Positions 48,201 to 60,229 of a stretch of 64,000 nucleotides of DNA are shown one piece after another; position 1 is the first letter of the stretch; each line of letters opens with the position of its first letter. The notes under the pieces were generated by a model. That model was given only the letters and a program-made list of their open reading frames with translations. It was not told where the DNA came from and ran no database searches. Source of the stretch: Craterostigma plantagineum (Eukaryota > Streptophyta > Magnoliopsida > Lamiales > Linderniaceae); contig JAPQWV010000005.1 in assembly GCA_027422505.1 (NCBI GenBank), positions 11,041,501 to 11,105,500 of the forward strand, written 5' to 3'. The translations under genes were made by a program, and so were the position numbers.

Positions 48201-48774
48201 CGTGGGTCTTCCCTAAATTAGGGAATATTGCCTCCCCACTTGTTTTGTTCATTTTGGGCTCAATTACATGTTTAGCCCACCTAGATATTCCTTTATAGCT
48301 TTTATTATTTCCTAAATTCCCTTATTCCTTATACAACAACCATTTCTAAGTTCCTACTCAATTTACACCAAGTTAATATTTTATACCATGAACTTAACAT
48401 AACATATAATTAATGCACCGAGTGTCATACTACCACATGATTGCGCATAATTCATAAGTCACATATGCACCTAATTTCGTATCGTTACACGTAATTCATA
48501 TAATCGACTGGGCACGACATTCAACTGATTACTTAAGCACATAATCATGTACACAAAATTCATGACATCGTGCGGTCACTTAATCGACCCATGAAATGTA
48601 CGTAAGTCACATGCAACATGTAATATGTGCATGTAAAGCACCTATATCATGTAGCACATGATCATACATATTCAATGTGCACAAAATTCATATAAAACCT
48701 CGTACACCCATAATTAATCATTTTCACTCTTAATTATACCGTAGATTCCGTAATTAAATTTTATGGGTCTTACA
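45275..48774 (-). repeat. TR-GAG 3' LTR
   Basis: This 3500-bp LTR contains four copies of an inverted-repeat unit ACACGT...ACGTGT near 45778, 45855, 45934 and 45982. It also has a dense array of TCGACATTT/AAATGTCGA words from about 46690 to 47830. Its reading frames (45608-45916, 46753-47049) are duplicated unchanged in the other LTR and arise from these repeats. Confidence 0.92.
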
Positions 48775-48811
48775 TCCTCCCTCCCTTAAAAGAATTTCGT
48801 CCCCGAAATTC
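48775..48811 (-). promoter_or_regulatory. polypurine tract and hairpin of the TR-GAG element
   Basis: On the minus strand GAATTTCG, loop GGGA, CGAAATTC form a perfect 8-bp stem (48811-48792). CTTTTAAGGGAGGGAGGA follows and leads into the 3' LTR. The outermost pair is G:C where the two gypsy elements have A:T, so pairing is kept. Confidence 0.78.
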
Positions 48812-49736
48812 CGTTAGCTGGGATAAGTCGGGCGACGATGGTAGGGAGTTGTGCTAGTTCATTAGTTAGATGATAGAACATCACCTAATTGCTCGCAAAG
48901 GTATTTCCTTTCTAGGAAAAATAAAAGGAGTGAATTCTCGCAAAAGCGGATGAGTTTCCCGAACTTTGCACTTCTAAGAAGGAAAGTTGACCTTAGCCCG
49001 TTGGTCGTCTCGATCTAACATTAGAAATTAGATAAGGCGTGAAAACAAAAAGGGAATAGGATTCCGTCTTTGGCATCCTCGTGCCTATAACTTATCGTGG
49101 CCTTCCTCCCTGATCTACCGATCATAATGATGACTACGATCTCGTGGTAGGAGACGTAAGTATTTTCTCTAAGCGGTTAAGTTACAGCGTGAGAAGGAAG
49201 ACTATGATGAACTTGCAATGTATCCCTCTCTTTCTAGGAAACACGCCCAATTCTCATTCTTTAGGGTGAAAAGTAATCTTCGTGTAGCGACGAGGAATAA
49301 AATGTTCGATCTGGAGTAGAAGAAGAGAAGCGAACTCTATAAAGGTTAAATAAGATCTCTCCAATCGTCTTGGATTTAATGGCTGATTTCCTAACACGTA
49401 GGTAGGAAGAGTACTCAAGGTGGTCGAATCCTATATCGTTTCGAGGAGCTAAGGAAAATAACTAGAACTCTAACTCCAACCGATGTCAGAATCACCAGCA
49501 TCCATCACACTTCCATTGCACCTCTCTGATATTGGACCTATGGAGTCTTTGTTCCTTTACTAGGGAATTTAAATACGGTTTCCTATTTTGAAAGCTTATT
49601 TGTTAGGCTTCTGTTCGCATTGAATATCGAGCTGGCTCGATTAGATCGGCTAGAATTAATCCTGAGCCTCGCCACATAAGGGGTGAATGCAAAGGATGCA
49701 TGGTCCTAGGTTCACTAGAATACAAGTTGAGGTTCA
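48812..49736 (-). other. non-coding 3' region of the TR-GAG body
   Basis: No protease, reverse transcriptase or integrase motif is visible in any frame. Gag ends at 49737 just before the position where the related outer gypsy continues into its protease core. This ~0.9 kb therefore replaces the whole pol region. Confidence 0.7.
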
Positions 49737-50870
49737 CTAAATGGATAGGGTACCTGCCGCCATAGGCGGGTTCTCTCCTGCTTCTTCCGCCGTGAGCATG
49801 TATACCCGAGCGGGTGCCGTCAACGGCTTGGCCTGATTTGCTCCCGGACTTCCCGATGCATTCTCTGGACAGGCTGCGGAGTAGTGGCCTGGCTTGCCAC
49901 ATTTAAAGCAGGTGGCATTTTGGGAGTAGCAGATGCCCGAATGTCGTCTTCCGCATCTCGGGCATGCTGGTATGGCGGGCTGAAAAGGTTGAGGCCTCCC
50001 CCGATTTGGGTTGGGCTATTGGGGTGGTTCGGGCCTATTCTGAAAATTGGGTTTCGGGTCCTTGGGAATAAACGGCTTCTTCGGGGTGTTCCCGTCCCCT
50101 CTAAGTCCTTGTACTAACTTCCTTTTTGCCTCATGAGCTTGTGCAATTCTCATTTCAGCTTGTTCAGCCACCATAGCACGTTCCGCGACTTGAGCGTAAG
50201 TAGCCCCTTGGAGTCCGGCCATGCTTACATCACGGTATAGCTCCGGCTTCAGTCCTTCCAAGAATCGTTCGATTTTCAGTGAGTCCGTGCTCACCATATG
50301 GGCCGCAAACCGGGACAGTTGTTCGAACTTCCGGATATACTCTGCCACCGTCATCGTTCCTTGGCGGAGGTTGATAAACTCGTTCATTCTCTGGGCACGC
50401 ACTGGAGCAGTATAGTACTTGCTCCGGAAGAGCTCCTTGAAACGATCCCAAGTCATTGTAGCTGGGTCTTCAATGGTTAGGATGGTATCCCACCAATGTC
50501 CTGCGCTCCCCCTAAGTAGGTAGGTAGCGCACAAGACTTTTTCGGCTTCTGGGGTGCGGCTATGTTGGAACATGCTTTCCAACGTTCGAAGCCAATCCTC
50601 GGCAGAAGTTGGATCGACAGCGTCCTCAAATGTTGGGGGGTTTAACTTGCGAAACCTCTTTCCAACCATTTCAATCCTTTCAGTTTGAGGGGGTGTATTA
50701 CTTGGTTGCCCTCCAGCACTTTGTTGCTGGAGTAGCTGCTGAATTTGGGCTGATTGCTGGCGGACTAACTCCGTCAGCTGCAGGATGATAGCATCCCGAT
50801 TGTCAGTAGGGTTCGGGGTCTCCCTATCTCGATCGGCGTCCCTACTGCCTTCACCTCTAATTCTAACCAT
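49737..50870 (-). CDS. TR-GAG gag polyprotein with a single TAG before nucleocapsid
   Basis: Starts MVRIRGEGSRDADRDRETPN. A Gln-rich segment (LVRQQSAQIQQLLQQQ) is followed by the retrotransposon gag domain (FRKLNPPTFEDA, AEDWLRTLESMF, GSAGHWWDTI, WDRFKELFRSKYY, FINLRQGTMTVAEY, RFLEGLKPELYRDV). A TAG (50016-50018) interrupts after NRPEPPQ. The same frame then continues through CPRCGRRHSGIC and the canonical knuckle CFKCGKPGHYSAAC to APARVYMLTAEEAGENPP and stops at 49737. Length is 377 codons including the TAG. Gag should package its own RNA; pol functions would come from other elements. The TAG could be a lesion or could allow readthrough; I cannot tell. Confidence 0.88.
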
Positions 50871-51013
50871 TTCTTTCGTTCTACCCCTGTCGTCCCTACG
50901 GCCAATAAATTACTCAACACGAGAAGATCACATAGACATAACACTTACAGGCAAGGCTGCTTCCGCGCTTTTGGGTGTGTGTTCATGGATAGTCTGCAGG
51001 ACCTGTGACCGAA

Positions 51014-51025
51014 GCTCTGATACCA
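51014..51025 (-). promoter_or_regulatory. primer binding site (TR-GAG), initiator tRNA-Met type
   Basis: GCTCTGATACCA on the plus strand is the inverse of TGGTATCAGAGC and lies 2 nt from the 5' LTR that starts at 51028. It fixes the orientation of the element as minus. Confidence 0.9.
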
Positions 51026-51027
51026 AC

Positions 51028-54000
51028 TGTAACGACCCTAGCCATCGCTACCATTTCTAACGTAATTCTAAGTGTCTAGTGATATGATAACTTAGAAGAT
51101 ACGAAAATACGGTAGAAATTTTTTTTCCTTTTTGTGAAGGAACATTGTTACTTTACATGTCAAAAGAATGTCAAAAGAACGCTTCCAAATTTTTCCTAAT
51201 TTCATTCTAGTCTATCTACATGTGTCGTGTCTACATTCGCAGCAAAAGTACTCCTATGCGCCCGGCCTCACAGGTCGTCGTCCACGTACACACCACCCCC
51301 AAAAGACGCTCGGAAGCTTCAAAAGATGCCTTGCCGGCTAGGCAGTCACGCACCGTGATCAGATGAACCTACAACACACAAAACGTGGGATGAGCTTATA
51401 TAGCCCAGTAAGTGAAACTTATGCATGCAGTGCCCGTGTCATGACTTGCATAGGCATATACGCCAATACTCATTTATCCCCATGTCATGTCTTGTCTTGT
51501 CATGTCTTGTCATGTCTTATAGGATCCCTAATACACGTCTCTTGTCTTGCACGTGTCTTATATTGTAGGGTCCTCGGCAATTTCTGCCACGAGGGCATTC
51601 GCCCGATTTACACGTCTCATGTCTTGCACGTGTCTTGTCATGATATCGGTGACGTAGAAGTCACCTCGTAGCATAAAAAGGCCGTACCACACGTCTCTTG
51701 TCTTGCACGTGTGTTATCATAGTAATATTAGTAACCACACGTCTCTTGTCTTGCACGTGTGTTGTTTAGTAGTGAGTAGTAAATTATCGTTAGCAACTAT
51801 TTGTCGCGCCCCGGCGATCATGCATATCTCTTGTCATGTCATGTCATGTTATGTCATAAAACCCTCGTGAGACTCGTGGATGCTCGTGAAATGCAAGTGT
51901 GAAATACCAATGCCTTGTCGTGCCATGTCATATAAAGTATCATTCATGCCATGTCATGTAATGGGTAATTCATGTCATGAAATAATTCACATCATCACAT
52001 AGAAGCACGTAAACACATAAATAATACGCACATAATTTTATGTGTTGTAGTGGAAGAGTCCCACTTACCTGTCGTCCGAGCGTAATTAATATCCTCCCCG
52101 TTAGCTCCTAACGTACGACCTTTTAGAATAAAAGGGTTATGACGTTAGTACTATTGCTTTCCTTGGCTAGTTCGTCGAAATAATAATTTTCATCATACTT
52201 AGTTATCTAAGCTTGTCTTAATTCCCTAGACTCCACACCACTCGATTTGCCTTATTAAATTTTCTCAAGTCAATCGATTCCTATTCCGTATTATATTTAA
52301 ATAGAGTTCTCGGCCTTTTGATAAATTTCTAAGTTAGAGAATTTAAATTTCTTTTGTGAAAGGCTCGGCGAAAGTCGTTTGATTTTTATTTGGTTTCGCC
52401 CGACTTTACATGTGTGGGATTTTAACTTGATTTTGGCAGAGATCTCGATATGCTCTTCCAAGATAGATTTCGATTTGTGTTATTAGGTAGACCTCGACAT
52501 TATATATCTAAAGATGTCGAGTTTTCATGATTTCGACACTTATATGGTTATCGCTTAAAAGTATCGAGGTGGATGAAACATTACATCTCGACATCATACT
52601 GAAAGGATTCGACATTGTCTTAGATATCGACATGGGTTGAAAATCTCGACATTTACTAAAGAGCCTCGAGCTATGTTTTAGATGGATATCGACATTGTTG
52701 GGAAAATCTCGATGTTGTGTTTCGACATTTGGGCTAAAGGGTTTCGACATCTTTCCATAGCATCTCGACTTTTTACTCAGCATTATATCTATCCTTTTCG
52801 ACATTTCAGTTTAAACATCTCAATATAGGCCTTAAGTTCAGTCTCGACATTTATGGTTTGTGTAAGAATTCGACATTTCGCTATTTAAGGATCTCGACTT
52901 TTTTTAGGGAAAAATTGCGAGCTATTACTTTCAACATAAATCTCGAATCCCAAACTGAATCTCGACATGGGTTTTTGAATAAATGTCGGGTTCTCTCTTA
53001 AATGTCGAGATAATATAATAGGGTTTCGATAACTTTCTTGAAGACCAATCTCGACATTTTTAACTATCTAGCTTCGACATTGCCTTTCGACATTTGCAGA
53101 AAATGTCGACATGAATCAACCTAAATCTCGACATTTTCATTGGTTCTCGTTATTTCCTCTAGCTCGACATTTTTCATAGCTTCGACATTTTTCCTCGATC
53201 TATCAACGTTATATCTCGACATTTTGGTCTAAAATGTCGACATGAACTCCTCGTAAATCTCGACTTCTTACTCGACATTATCTCGACATTTCAACAAAAA
53301 TGTCGATATGAATTTTAATGTATATCTCGACATTTCATAAATCTCGATACATATGTATTAAGTCGACATCTTATCTATCACTCGACATTATATTTCGACA
53401 TTTGAATTAGAAAATGTCGACATGCATTTCATATGAACCTCGTCATTTCGTTTCGACATTTTTAGCTTTAACGTCTCGACATTTATACTTAATTCTACTC
53501 GATATTGAGCTCGACTTTAATGTCGACATTTAGCTCGACATTTCATCTATTTCATTCGACATTTATCATCATCTTCATTCTTCGTCGTTCATCATCCCAT
53601 CGAAACACGATTCTAAACTTATACTACCCAACATTTATCTAGATTCGAGGAAATCTTTGGCTATGGAATTTCGTCCAAGTTTAGGGCTTTAGCCATCCAT
53701 AATACATGTAAATTCCTACCTAAATCACGAATTTAGCTAAAATCTCTAATACAAGAAATCGAAATGGTTTAGGAAATTTCCATCACTTACTTCTTTCGAA
53801 GTTCCAAGCTTGGCTTGAAGTGTCCCTTGCGTTTTTCTTCTCTCGGCTCTTACTTCTTTCCCCTCTTCTTTTCGTGAGTTCTTAGCTAGGGTTATGGAGT
53901 TTTGAAAGGTTTATTTTCTAAGATGTTTTCATAGGTTGAGGGATGATATTTAGAGTTGTCGTGGGTCTTCCCTAAATTAGGGAATATTGCCTCCCCACTT

Positions 54001-54530
54001 GTTTTGTTCATTTTGGGCTCAATTACATGTTTAGCCCACCTAGATATTCCTTTATAGCTTTTATTATTTCCTAAATTCCCTTATTCCTTATACAACAACC
54101 ATTTCTAAGTTCCTACTCAATTTACACCAAGTTAATATTTTATACCATGAACTTAACATAACATATAATTAATGCACCGAGTGTCATACTACCACATGAT
54201 TGCGCATAATTCATAAGTCACATATGCACCTAATTTCGTATCGTTACACGTAATTCATATAATCGACTGGGCACGACATTCAACTGATTACTTAAGCACA
54301 TAATCATGTACACAAAATTCATGACATCGTGCGGTCACTTAATCGACCCATGAAATGTACGTAAGTCACATGCAACATGTAATATGTGCATGTAAAGCAC
54401 CTATATCATGTAGCACATGATCATACATATTCAATGTGCACAAAATTCATATAAAACCTCGTACACCCATAATTAATCATTTTCACTCTTAATTATACCG
54501 TAGATTCCGTTAAATTTTATGGGTCTTACA
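51028..54530 (-). repeat. TR-GAG 5' LTR
   Basis: This 3503-bp copy is nearly identical to 45275-48774. I noticed small differences, for example TACTTTTGC versus TACTATTGC, GTATTAATT versus GTCTTAATT, AGGAACCATC versus AGGAAATTTCCATC, and CCGTAATTAAAT versus CCGTTAAAT. The TCGACATTT array spans about 52445-53585. Confidence 0.92.
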
Positions 54531-55700
54531 ACGAATTCTGAGGATTTCGCGAAGTATAAAATTCACGGGTCAAGTAACAGTTTGCGACTTATAAGTTGAA
54601 TTCGTGAAATCAATTTAAGTCAAAAATCAATTCGAGATAAAGACATAAATACAAAGAAATCAGAATCATGCATAATAGCACGCATATCATCCATGCATAT
54701 CATTTATTATAGGACATTTATATTTACCAGGTAAAATAATTATATAGGTCAGGAGTTGAATAAGGGCAAGGACAAGGTCGAGTAAGCGAACGGGAAAAAT
54801 AGGCGAAACTTGTGAGTATGATTGCGACATGTACCTTATGTGCCTTATATGTTTACATGTTTTCTATGGATTAATTGACTAGTACATGATATATGTGCTA
54901 TTTATGAATCGACGTGAACTATGTGACCATAACGTGCTCTTACATGATTTATGCGTTATATAAAGTATTTTATATAGCATTGCATACATATAAAATGAAG
55001 GAAGAAACCGTTATGACTGCTACGACTACAGATGGTATGATACGGATGCTACGGCATATACCCCTACAAATCGGGGGATTTTACAGAGTCCTGTACAGGC
55101 AATACGTATCCCTACAAATAGGGGGATTACGACATGGTTACAGAGTCCCATGCATGGGCGCCGACTGGGCGTACAGTACAGTCTAGCTAGTCTATAACGG
55201 GAGTATCGAAATAAATGGACATATAGAATGGCATGTGATCTACGGATCGTGTGAATGACCATCATATGAATGATGATTATGTGATTTGAAATGGCATGGT
55301 TACGATATTGATGGAAAGGAATAGACTACTGTTTATTTATTGTTACTTGTATTATTTAACATGTTGCGATCATACTCTGAATCGGTGTCTTCACAGTTGT
55401 CGTAGATAATTAGCAGGCTGCGTAGAAAGCATCAACATAAAGCATGGATTCATGGTTGGCTGGCTACGCTTTCCTTCTGCTTCGCTCTGGTTCATCGTTA
55501 GCATGTAAATTAGAAATGGATTTAGACTGTAGCATTCTGTGACTTGTATGATAGGTACATATATGTACATTATTGTGAAAGGAACTAGACCAGATGTACG
55601 CACCCGTTTTTGTTAAAGGAAATGGTTATGGAAATCGCGAAAAATTTTATATGAATATTTTATAGCTGCGTAAAAAGGTAATAGGAAATGGGGCGCTACA

Positions 55701-56704
55701 ATAATTGCCTATGCCTCCCGACAGTTGAAACCGTATGAGAAGAACTACCCCACCCATGACGCAGTGGTGTTTTGCTCTCAAAATATGGCGACACTATCTG
55801 TACGGAGAAAGATGCGAGATTTTTACTGATCATAAGAGCCTAAAGTACTTCTTCACCCAGAAGGAGTTGAATACGAGGCAAAGACGATGGCTCGTACTAG
55901 TGAAGGACTACGACTACGTGATAAATTATTACCCAGTATAAGGTAACGTGGTCGCAGACGCGTTGAGCCGGAAAACCGTAAATGTCGAATTGTGTCGACT
56001 CGGAGTTGCGGTAATCAACTTTGGAGAAATAGGATCGAAATTAGAAGAGTTAACACTTAAACCAACGCTGTACACTCTTCCTACGACCTCCGGATCGAGA
56101 GCTGGCGGATGCTCCCAGAACAGATCGAGCGAATTCTCCTGTTGGAGCTTTTCGGTTAGATCGAATCCTCGAGGCGCAAAAAGAAGATGAGTTGTATTTG
56201 AAGATTCGATATGAACGAGATGCAAATGTCCCATCAGAGTTTGAATTTGGAGAAGACGGGAGCTTGCGATTCAGAGGCCGCTTATACGTGCCCAAAGATG
56301 AAGAAATCCGCCGAACTTTAATGACGGAGGTGCACATGACAATTTACTCGGTGCATCCCGGTGCAACGAAGATGTATCAAGATTTGCGGATAAATTATTG
56401 GTGGCCTAGAATGAAGAGAGATGTTGCTGCTTTCGTAAGCCGATGCCTGACTTGTCAACAGATTAAAGCAGAACATCAAAGACCGACAAGAATGTTGCAA
56501 CCTTTGACGGTTCCGGAGTGGAAGTGGGACCACATAACAATGGATTTCATCGTCGGATTACCGAAAAATGGTAAAGGGCTATGATGCAGTTTGGGTGTAG
56601 TCGACAGACTGACTAACTCCGCCCTTTTTCTCCCAATTAGTCAAACACTTTCCATGGAAAAGTTCGCCGAGTTGTATATTCAAGAAATAGTGCGACTCCA
56701 TGGG
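55701..56704 (+). pseudogene. outer gypsy RNase H and integrase N-terminal half, part 2
   Basis: The frame resumes as [15 protein letters not shown], then [13 protein letters not shown] and [17 protein letters not shown] of Ty3 RNase H. A TAA at 55939-55941 precedes GNVVADALSRK. A shift near 56165 is needed to continue into [44 protein letters not shown] and ITMDFIVGLP. A stop or shift near 56582 and the sequence VVDRLTNSALFLPI lead to IQEIVRLHG, which is cut at 56704 by the solo LTR. Confidence 0.9.
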
Positions 56705-59302
56705 TGTGCCACCCCGCCATTTACAACTCTATTCTTATACTAATTTACGTGACTAAAGAAAATATAAAATATATTACATACGAAAAATTCCGATAAAATT
56801 TTTCATTTTACATAGCAAATCATACACTGCTAATTTACAATACAAACGCTGCTCCAAGTTTACATACAATACAAACATATCTTACAAAAGCACATCATAA
56901 TTTAACATAGCGCCCGCCACACAGGTCGCATCCATGTACACACCACCCTCAAAAGTCACCGGAAGTTCCAGAAGGACCAGCCTCGCCTTTTACAGGTTCA
57001 CTTACCGTGTTCACTGCGTCTACAACACATAAAAATATGGGATGAGCTATAAAGCTCAGTAAGTGGAAATATGCATGTATGCACGTGTCAACTAGCAAAA
57101 GCATCCACGCCAGTGCTTTCTAATACTCACATACTCATATTTCTTTTATCATTTTCTTTTCCATTTCCTTCTTATTTCTATCAGGCCCATAGCTAACTTA
57201 CTACTTGCACCACCATAAAATGAGCTCAAATCCTATTCAGATACAATACGATAGTCAGCCCACTCTGGTTAAGATAAACTAGGGTTTATCTCCAGTTTTA
57301 TCGTTCACCAGGTCGCCCCTCTATCTGGCGATCGTCCTTTTTCATTGCGGTTGCCTTTCCTGGCACTCTGGCTTACGCCATGTGTCTCGTCCAGGTGACC
57401 CTCGTCCGCTACCTAAATAATTTAGGTACATACATTCGACGGTTTACCCCCGTCATGGTGCCTTTGTAGAAGTAACTATACTATGACTCTTCATGAGTCT
57501 ACATCAAATACTAATGTCTTCAAACATATTTTGTTTTCAAGACGATCATATACTGTGCATACTCATACTTCTAATCCTCACATCATTCATGTATGCACAT
57601 GCTCATGTCACATAATAATGCAATAAATGTTTACTATGCAAAAGCATATCTAAACATTTCACTTCATCAATCATCACCACATATTCACATCAAAGCACAT
57701 AGTCACATAAAACAAATACATATAACACAAATTATGTGTTGTAGGTGAGATTCCCACTTACCTGACATCCTTAAGCTAATCGCTAACCGGTCTGTTGAGT
57801 TTCCTAAAATATCGTCCTTTAACCACGAAAAGACAATAAAATCAGTTTATATATTATATTAGTTGACTACGTAAATTTTTGTTCGGAAATTCCATCAAAA
57901 AGGACGTTTACCTATACCGTAAATTGACCCTGAAGACACCGAGAGGCAAATTATGATCGGGCGTTACGAGAGACTATGCCCATTATATCAGAATATTTTT
58001 CTGATTACATGAACCCGCAAAAGTCTACTGTTGACCAAGTTCGCGAAGTGTTACACAGATTCGCGAACCCACACACAACTCGCAAAGTCTCTACAATTCA
58101 CAAAATTGTTATAATTCGCAAAAGAAATTAGCGAAGTAATACTCCCAATTCGCAAAAACTCAATTCGTACTCCCCAACTTCACAAACTCTCATGGATTCG
58201 CAAAGTTGAATCAACCCACAAAACTAATTCGCACACCACAAGTTCGCAAAGTCTCATGGATTCGCAAACCTATATATACAGTTTGCGAAGTCTACTTTGC
58301 CTTACATATAATTCGCGAACTGACATACTTTGTAAAATTGTCTCAATTCGCAAATCTCGATTCGCGAACACGACCCGCGAACTCATTTAACTTATTAACT
58401 CCCAATTCGCAAACTACTTACAATTCGCGAACTAGAGTTCGTGAAACTCATATTTCACGACCCCATCATCACCAAAAACACTATTTAATACTTAAAATCT
58501 GAAAACCTTCGATTAACATTTATTTTTCTCAAGAACACAACGAACTTCTTTAAAACTTCAAATCACATTTGAACCTTCAAAAATTAAAAACCTTTATAAA
58601 ACTTACACAGATCTATCCTCTCGTATCTAACACACTTAAAACATACTAAATCAAAATAAAAACGTAAAGACGAAAGTAAGAAAGATATACCCTCTCCAAG
58701 CTTAAATTCAACCTCTACAGTTTGAGTTCTTCATCTTCTCTCTAGATTTATTTCTTATGATTGAATAAATGATTAATCTTACTTTTCCATTAGTGCTTTA
58801 GACAACAAAGGACAAAACCCAACGTTGATATTTACCTAATCCGAAAACATTGTCTCCCACTTGTCTTTCCTACTTAATTATAATTAGTTTATTATAATAT
58901 TTCCTAACTTCAAAGGTTCAAAGTTCAATTCGTAAAAACACTTTGCACTTCCACACTTCACGAATCCTTATAATTCGCGAAGTATACTTCACATGCTCAT
59001 AATTTTCTCAATTCGTGAAACTAAATCCCCCCCTAGTTCGCGAATTTCAAACCATGCAAGATTCTAATTCCTTTCAATTCGCGAACCTATTCCACGAACT
59101 CATGATAACCAAACTTCCCTAACTCGCAAATTCACCCTCTCATACTCATCTCGAATTTCCTCTACTTCCATATCTAACTTACACATAATGTTAAATATCA
59201 CATATGCACATAATTAAATAAATATCAAATGTGCAATCATATAAGCACATAATATGCATGCAAGTTTATTGGCCGGCTTACTTGCGGGACCCGGGTATTA
59301 CA
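56705..59302 (-). mobile_element. solo LTR of a chromovirus-like family
   Basis: A 2598-bp segment TGTGCCACC...GGGTATTACA is flanked by the perfect 5-bp repeat ATGGG (56700-56704, 59303-59307). No internal region is present, so unequal recombination between two LTRs probably removed the body. It shares diagnostic phrases with the TR-GAG LTR in the same orientation, such as CACAGGTCG...GTACACACCACC and TCCCACTTACCTG, so the families are related and it reads on the minus strand. The part from 58020 to 59120 is crowded with ATTCGCAAA and TTCGCGAA words. No gene is present. Confidence 0.9.
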
Positions 59303-60194
59303 ATGGGATTCCGATGTCGATAGTTTCAGATCGAGATTCAAGATTCCTGTCTCAATTCTGGGTGAGCTTACATAAGGCTTTAGGAAATAAACTATATTTT
59401 AGCTCAGCCTATCATCCCAGACTGACGGACAATCGGAAAGAACGATCCAGACACTCGAAGACATGTTAAGGGCGTGTGTTCTGGATTTCCGAGGAAGTTG
59501 GAGTTAATACCTCCCGTTGATCGAATTCTCGTACAACAACAGCTATCAAGCGACGATTGGGATAGCGCCGTACGAAGCCTTGTATGGACGTAAATGTCGA
59601 TCCCCAGTTCAATGGGATGAAATCGGCGAAAAGGCGTTATTGGGTCCCGAGATGATTCGTGAAATGACCGAAGCTGTTAGTAAAATACGGGAGATAATGC
59701 AAACGGCCCAAAGTCGTCGGAAGAGCTATGCGGACAAAAGACGGAGGCCGTTGGAATTTGAAGAAGGAGATCAAGTCTTTTTGAAGGCACCCCCTATGAA
59801 AGGTGTTAAACGTTTCGGACGAAAAGGAAAGCTGAGTCCGAGATATATAGGACCTTTCAAGATTTTGAAAAGAGTCGGCGAAGTGGCGTATCAGCTAGAA
59901 CTGCCGACATCAGTAACACAAGTCCATGAAGTCTTCCACGTGTCCACGTTACGGAAGTACGTTTCGGATCCGAGTCATGTGCTACTAAGTGAAGTACTTC
60001 ACCAGCAATTGAAACCGGACTTGAGTTACAAAGAAAGGCCGGCAGAAATTTTGATGTATGAGGTGAGGCGACTTAGAAATAAGAATATGCCCCTAGTAAA
60101 AGTCTTGTGGAGAAACCAGACGCTAGAAGAAGCCACTTGGGAATGGGATGACGAGATGAGAGACAAGTACCCCGAGTTGCTTACGACGACCTAA
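59303..60194 (+). pseudogene. outer gypsy integrase C-terminal half and chromodomain, part 3
   Basis: Begins [16 protein letters not shown], with a frameshift near 59425 where [10 protein letters not shown] is expected. A stop at 59505 precedes the open frame [65 protein letters not shown]. It ends MPLVKVLWRNQTLEEATWEW, a chromodomain-like tail typical of chromoviruses, with TAA at 60192-60194. The last 225 residues are uninterrupted. Confidence 0.92.
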
Positions 60195-60229
60195 ATTTCG
60201 GGGACGAAATTTCTTTTAAGGGGGGAGGA
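60193..60229 (+). promoter_or_regulatory. hairpin plus polypurine tract of the outer gypsy
   Basis: AAATTTCG (60193-60200), loop GGGA, CGAAATTT (60205-60212) overlap the integrase stop codon. They are followed by CTTTTAAGGGGGGAGGA and the 3' LTR at 60230. Confidence 0.8.

Larger units (their letters stand above)
45275..54530 (-). mobile_element. young gag-only LTR element (TR-GAG type)
   Basis: Two ~3.5-kb LTRs (45275-48774 and 51028-54530) run TGTAACGACCC to GGGTCTTACA and flank a 2.25-kb body. The 5-bp target duplication ACGAA is perfect (45270-45274, 54531-54535). The primer site (inverse of TGGTATCAGAGC at 51014-51025) sits beside the right LTR and the polypurine tract beside the left, so the element reads on the minus strand. 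The body codes only for gag and stops just before the protease core. The LTRs differ at only a handful of positions, so this is the youngest retroelement insertion here. It must use enzymes from a related chromovirus. Confidence 0.93.
17407..55700 (+). mobile_element. inner gypsy chromovirus with ~3.2-kb LTRs and internally deleted body
   Basis: Two LTRs starting TGTCAGGAACC and ending GGGCGCTACA lie at 17407-20602 and 22146-55700, the latter split by two later insertions. Flanking target repeats are GTAAT and ATAAT (one mismatch). A tRNA-Met-type primer site TGGTATCAGAG is at 20608-20618, and a polypurine tract AAAGGGGGGAG lies just before 22146. The internal region is only ~1.5 kb and codes for integrase plus chromodomain; gag, protease and reverse transcriptase are gone. 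The LTRs are together four times longer than the body, so the copy depends on other elements for mobility. Confidence 0.92.
22146..55700 (+). repeat. inner gypsy 3' LTR, split into three pieces
   Basis: The pieces 22146-23505, 44594-45274 and 54531-55700 together reproduce the 5' LTR with scattered substitutions. The first gap holds the Helitron and the second the TR-GAG element. The end GGGCGCTACA at 55700 is followed by ATAAT, the imperfect partner of GTAAT at 17402-17406. Confidence 0.92.
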
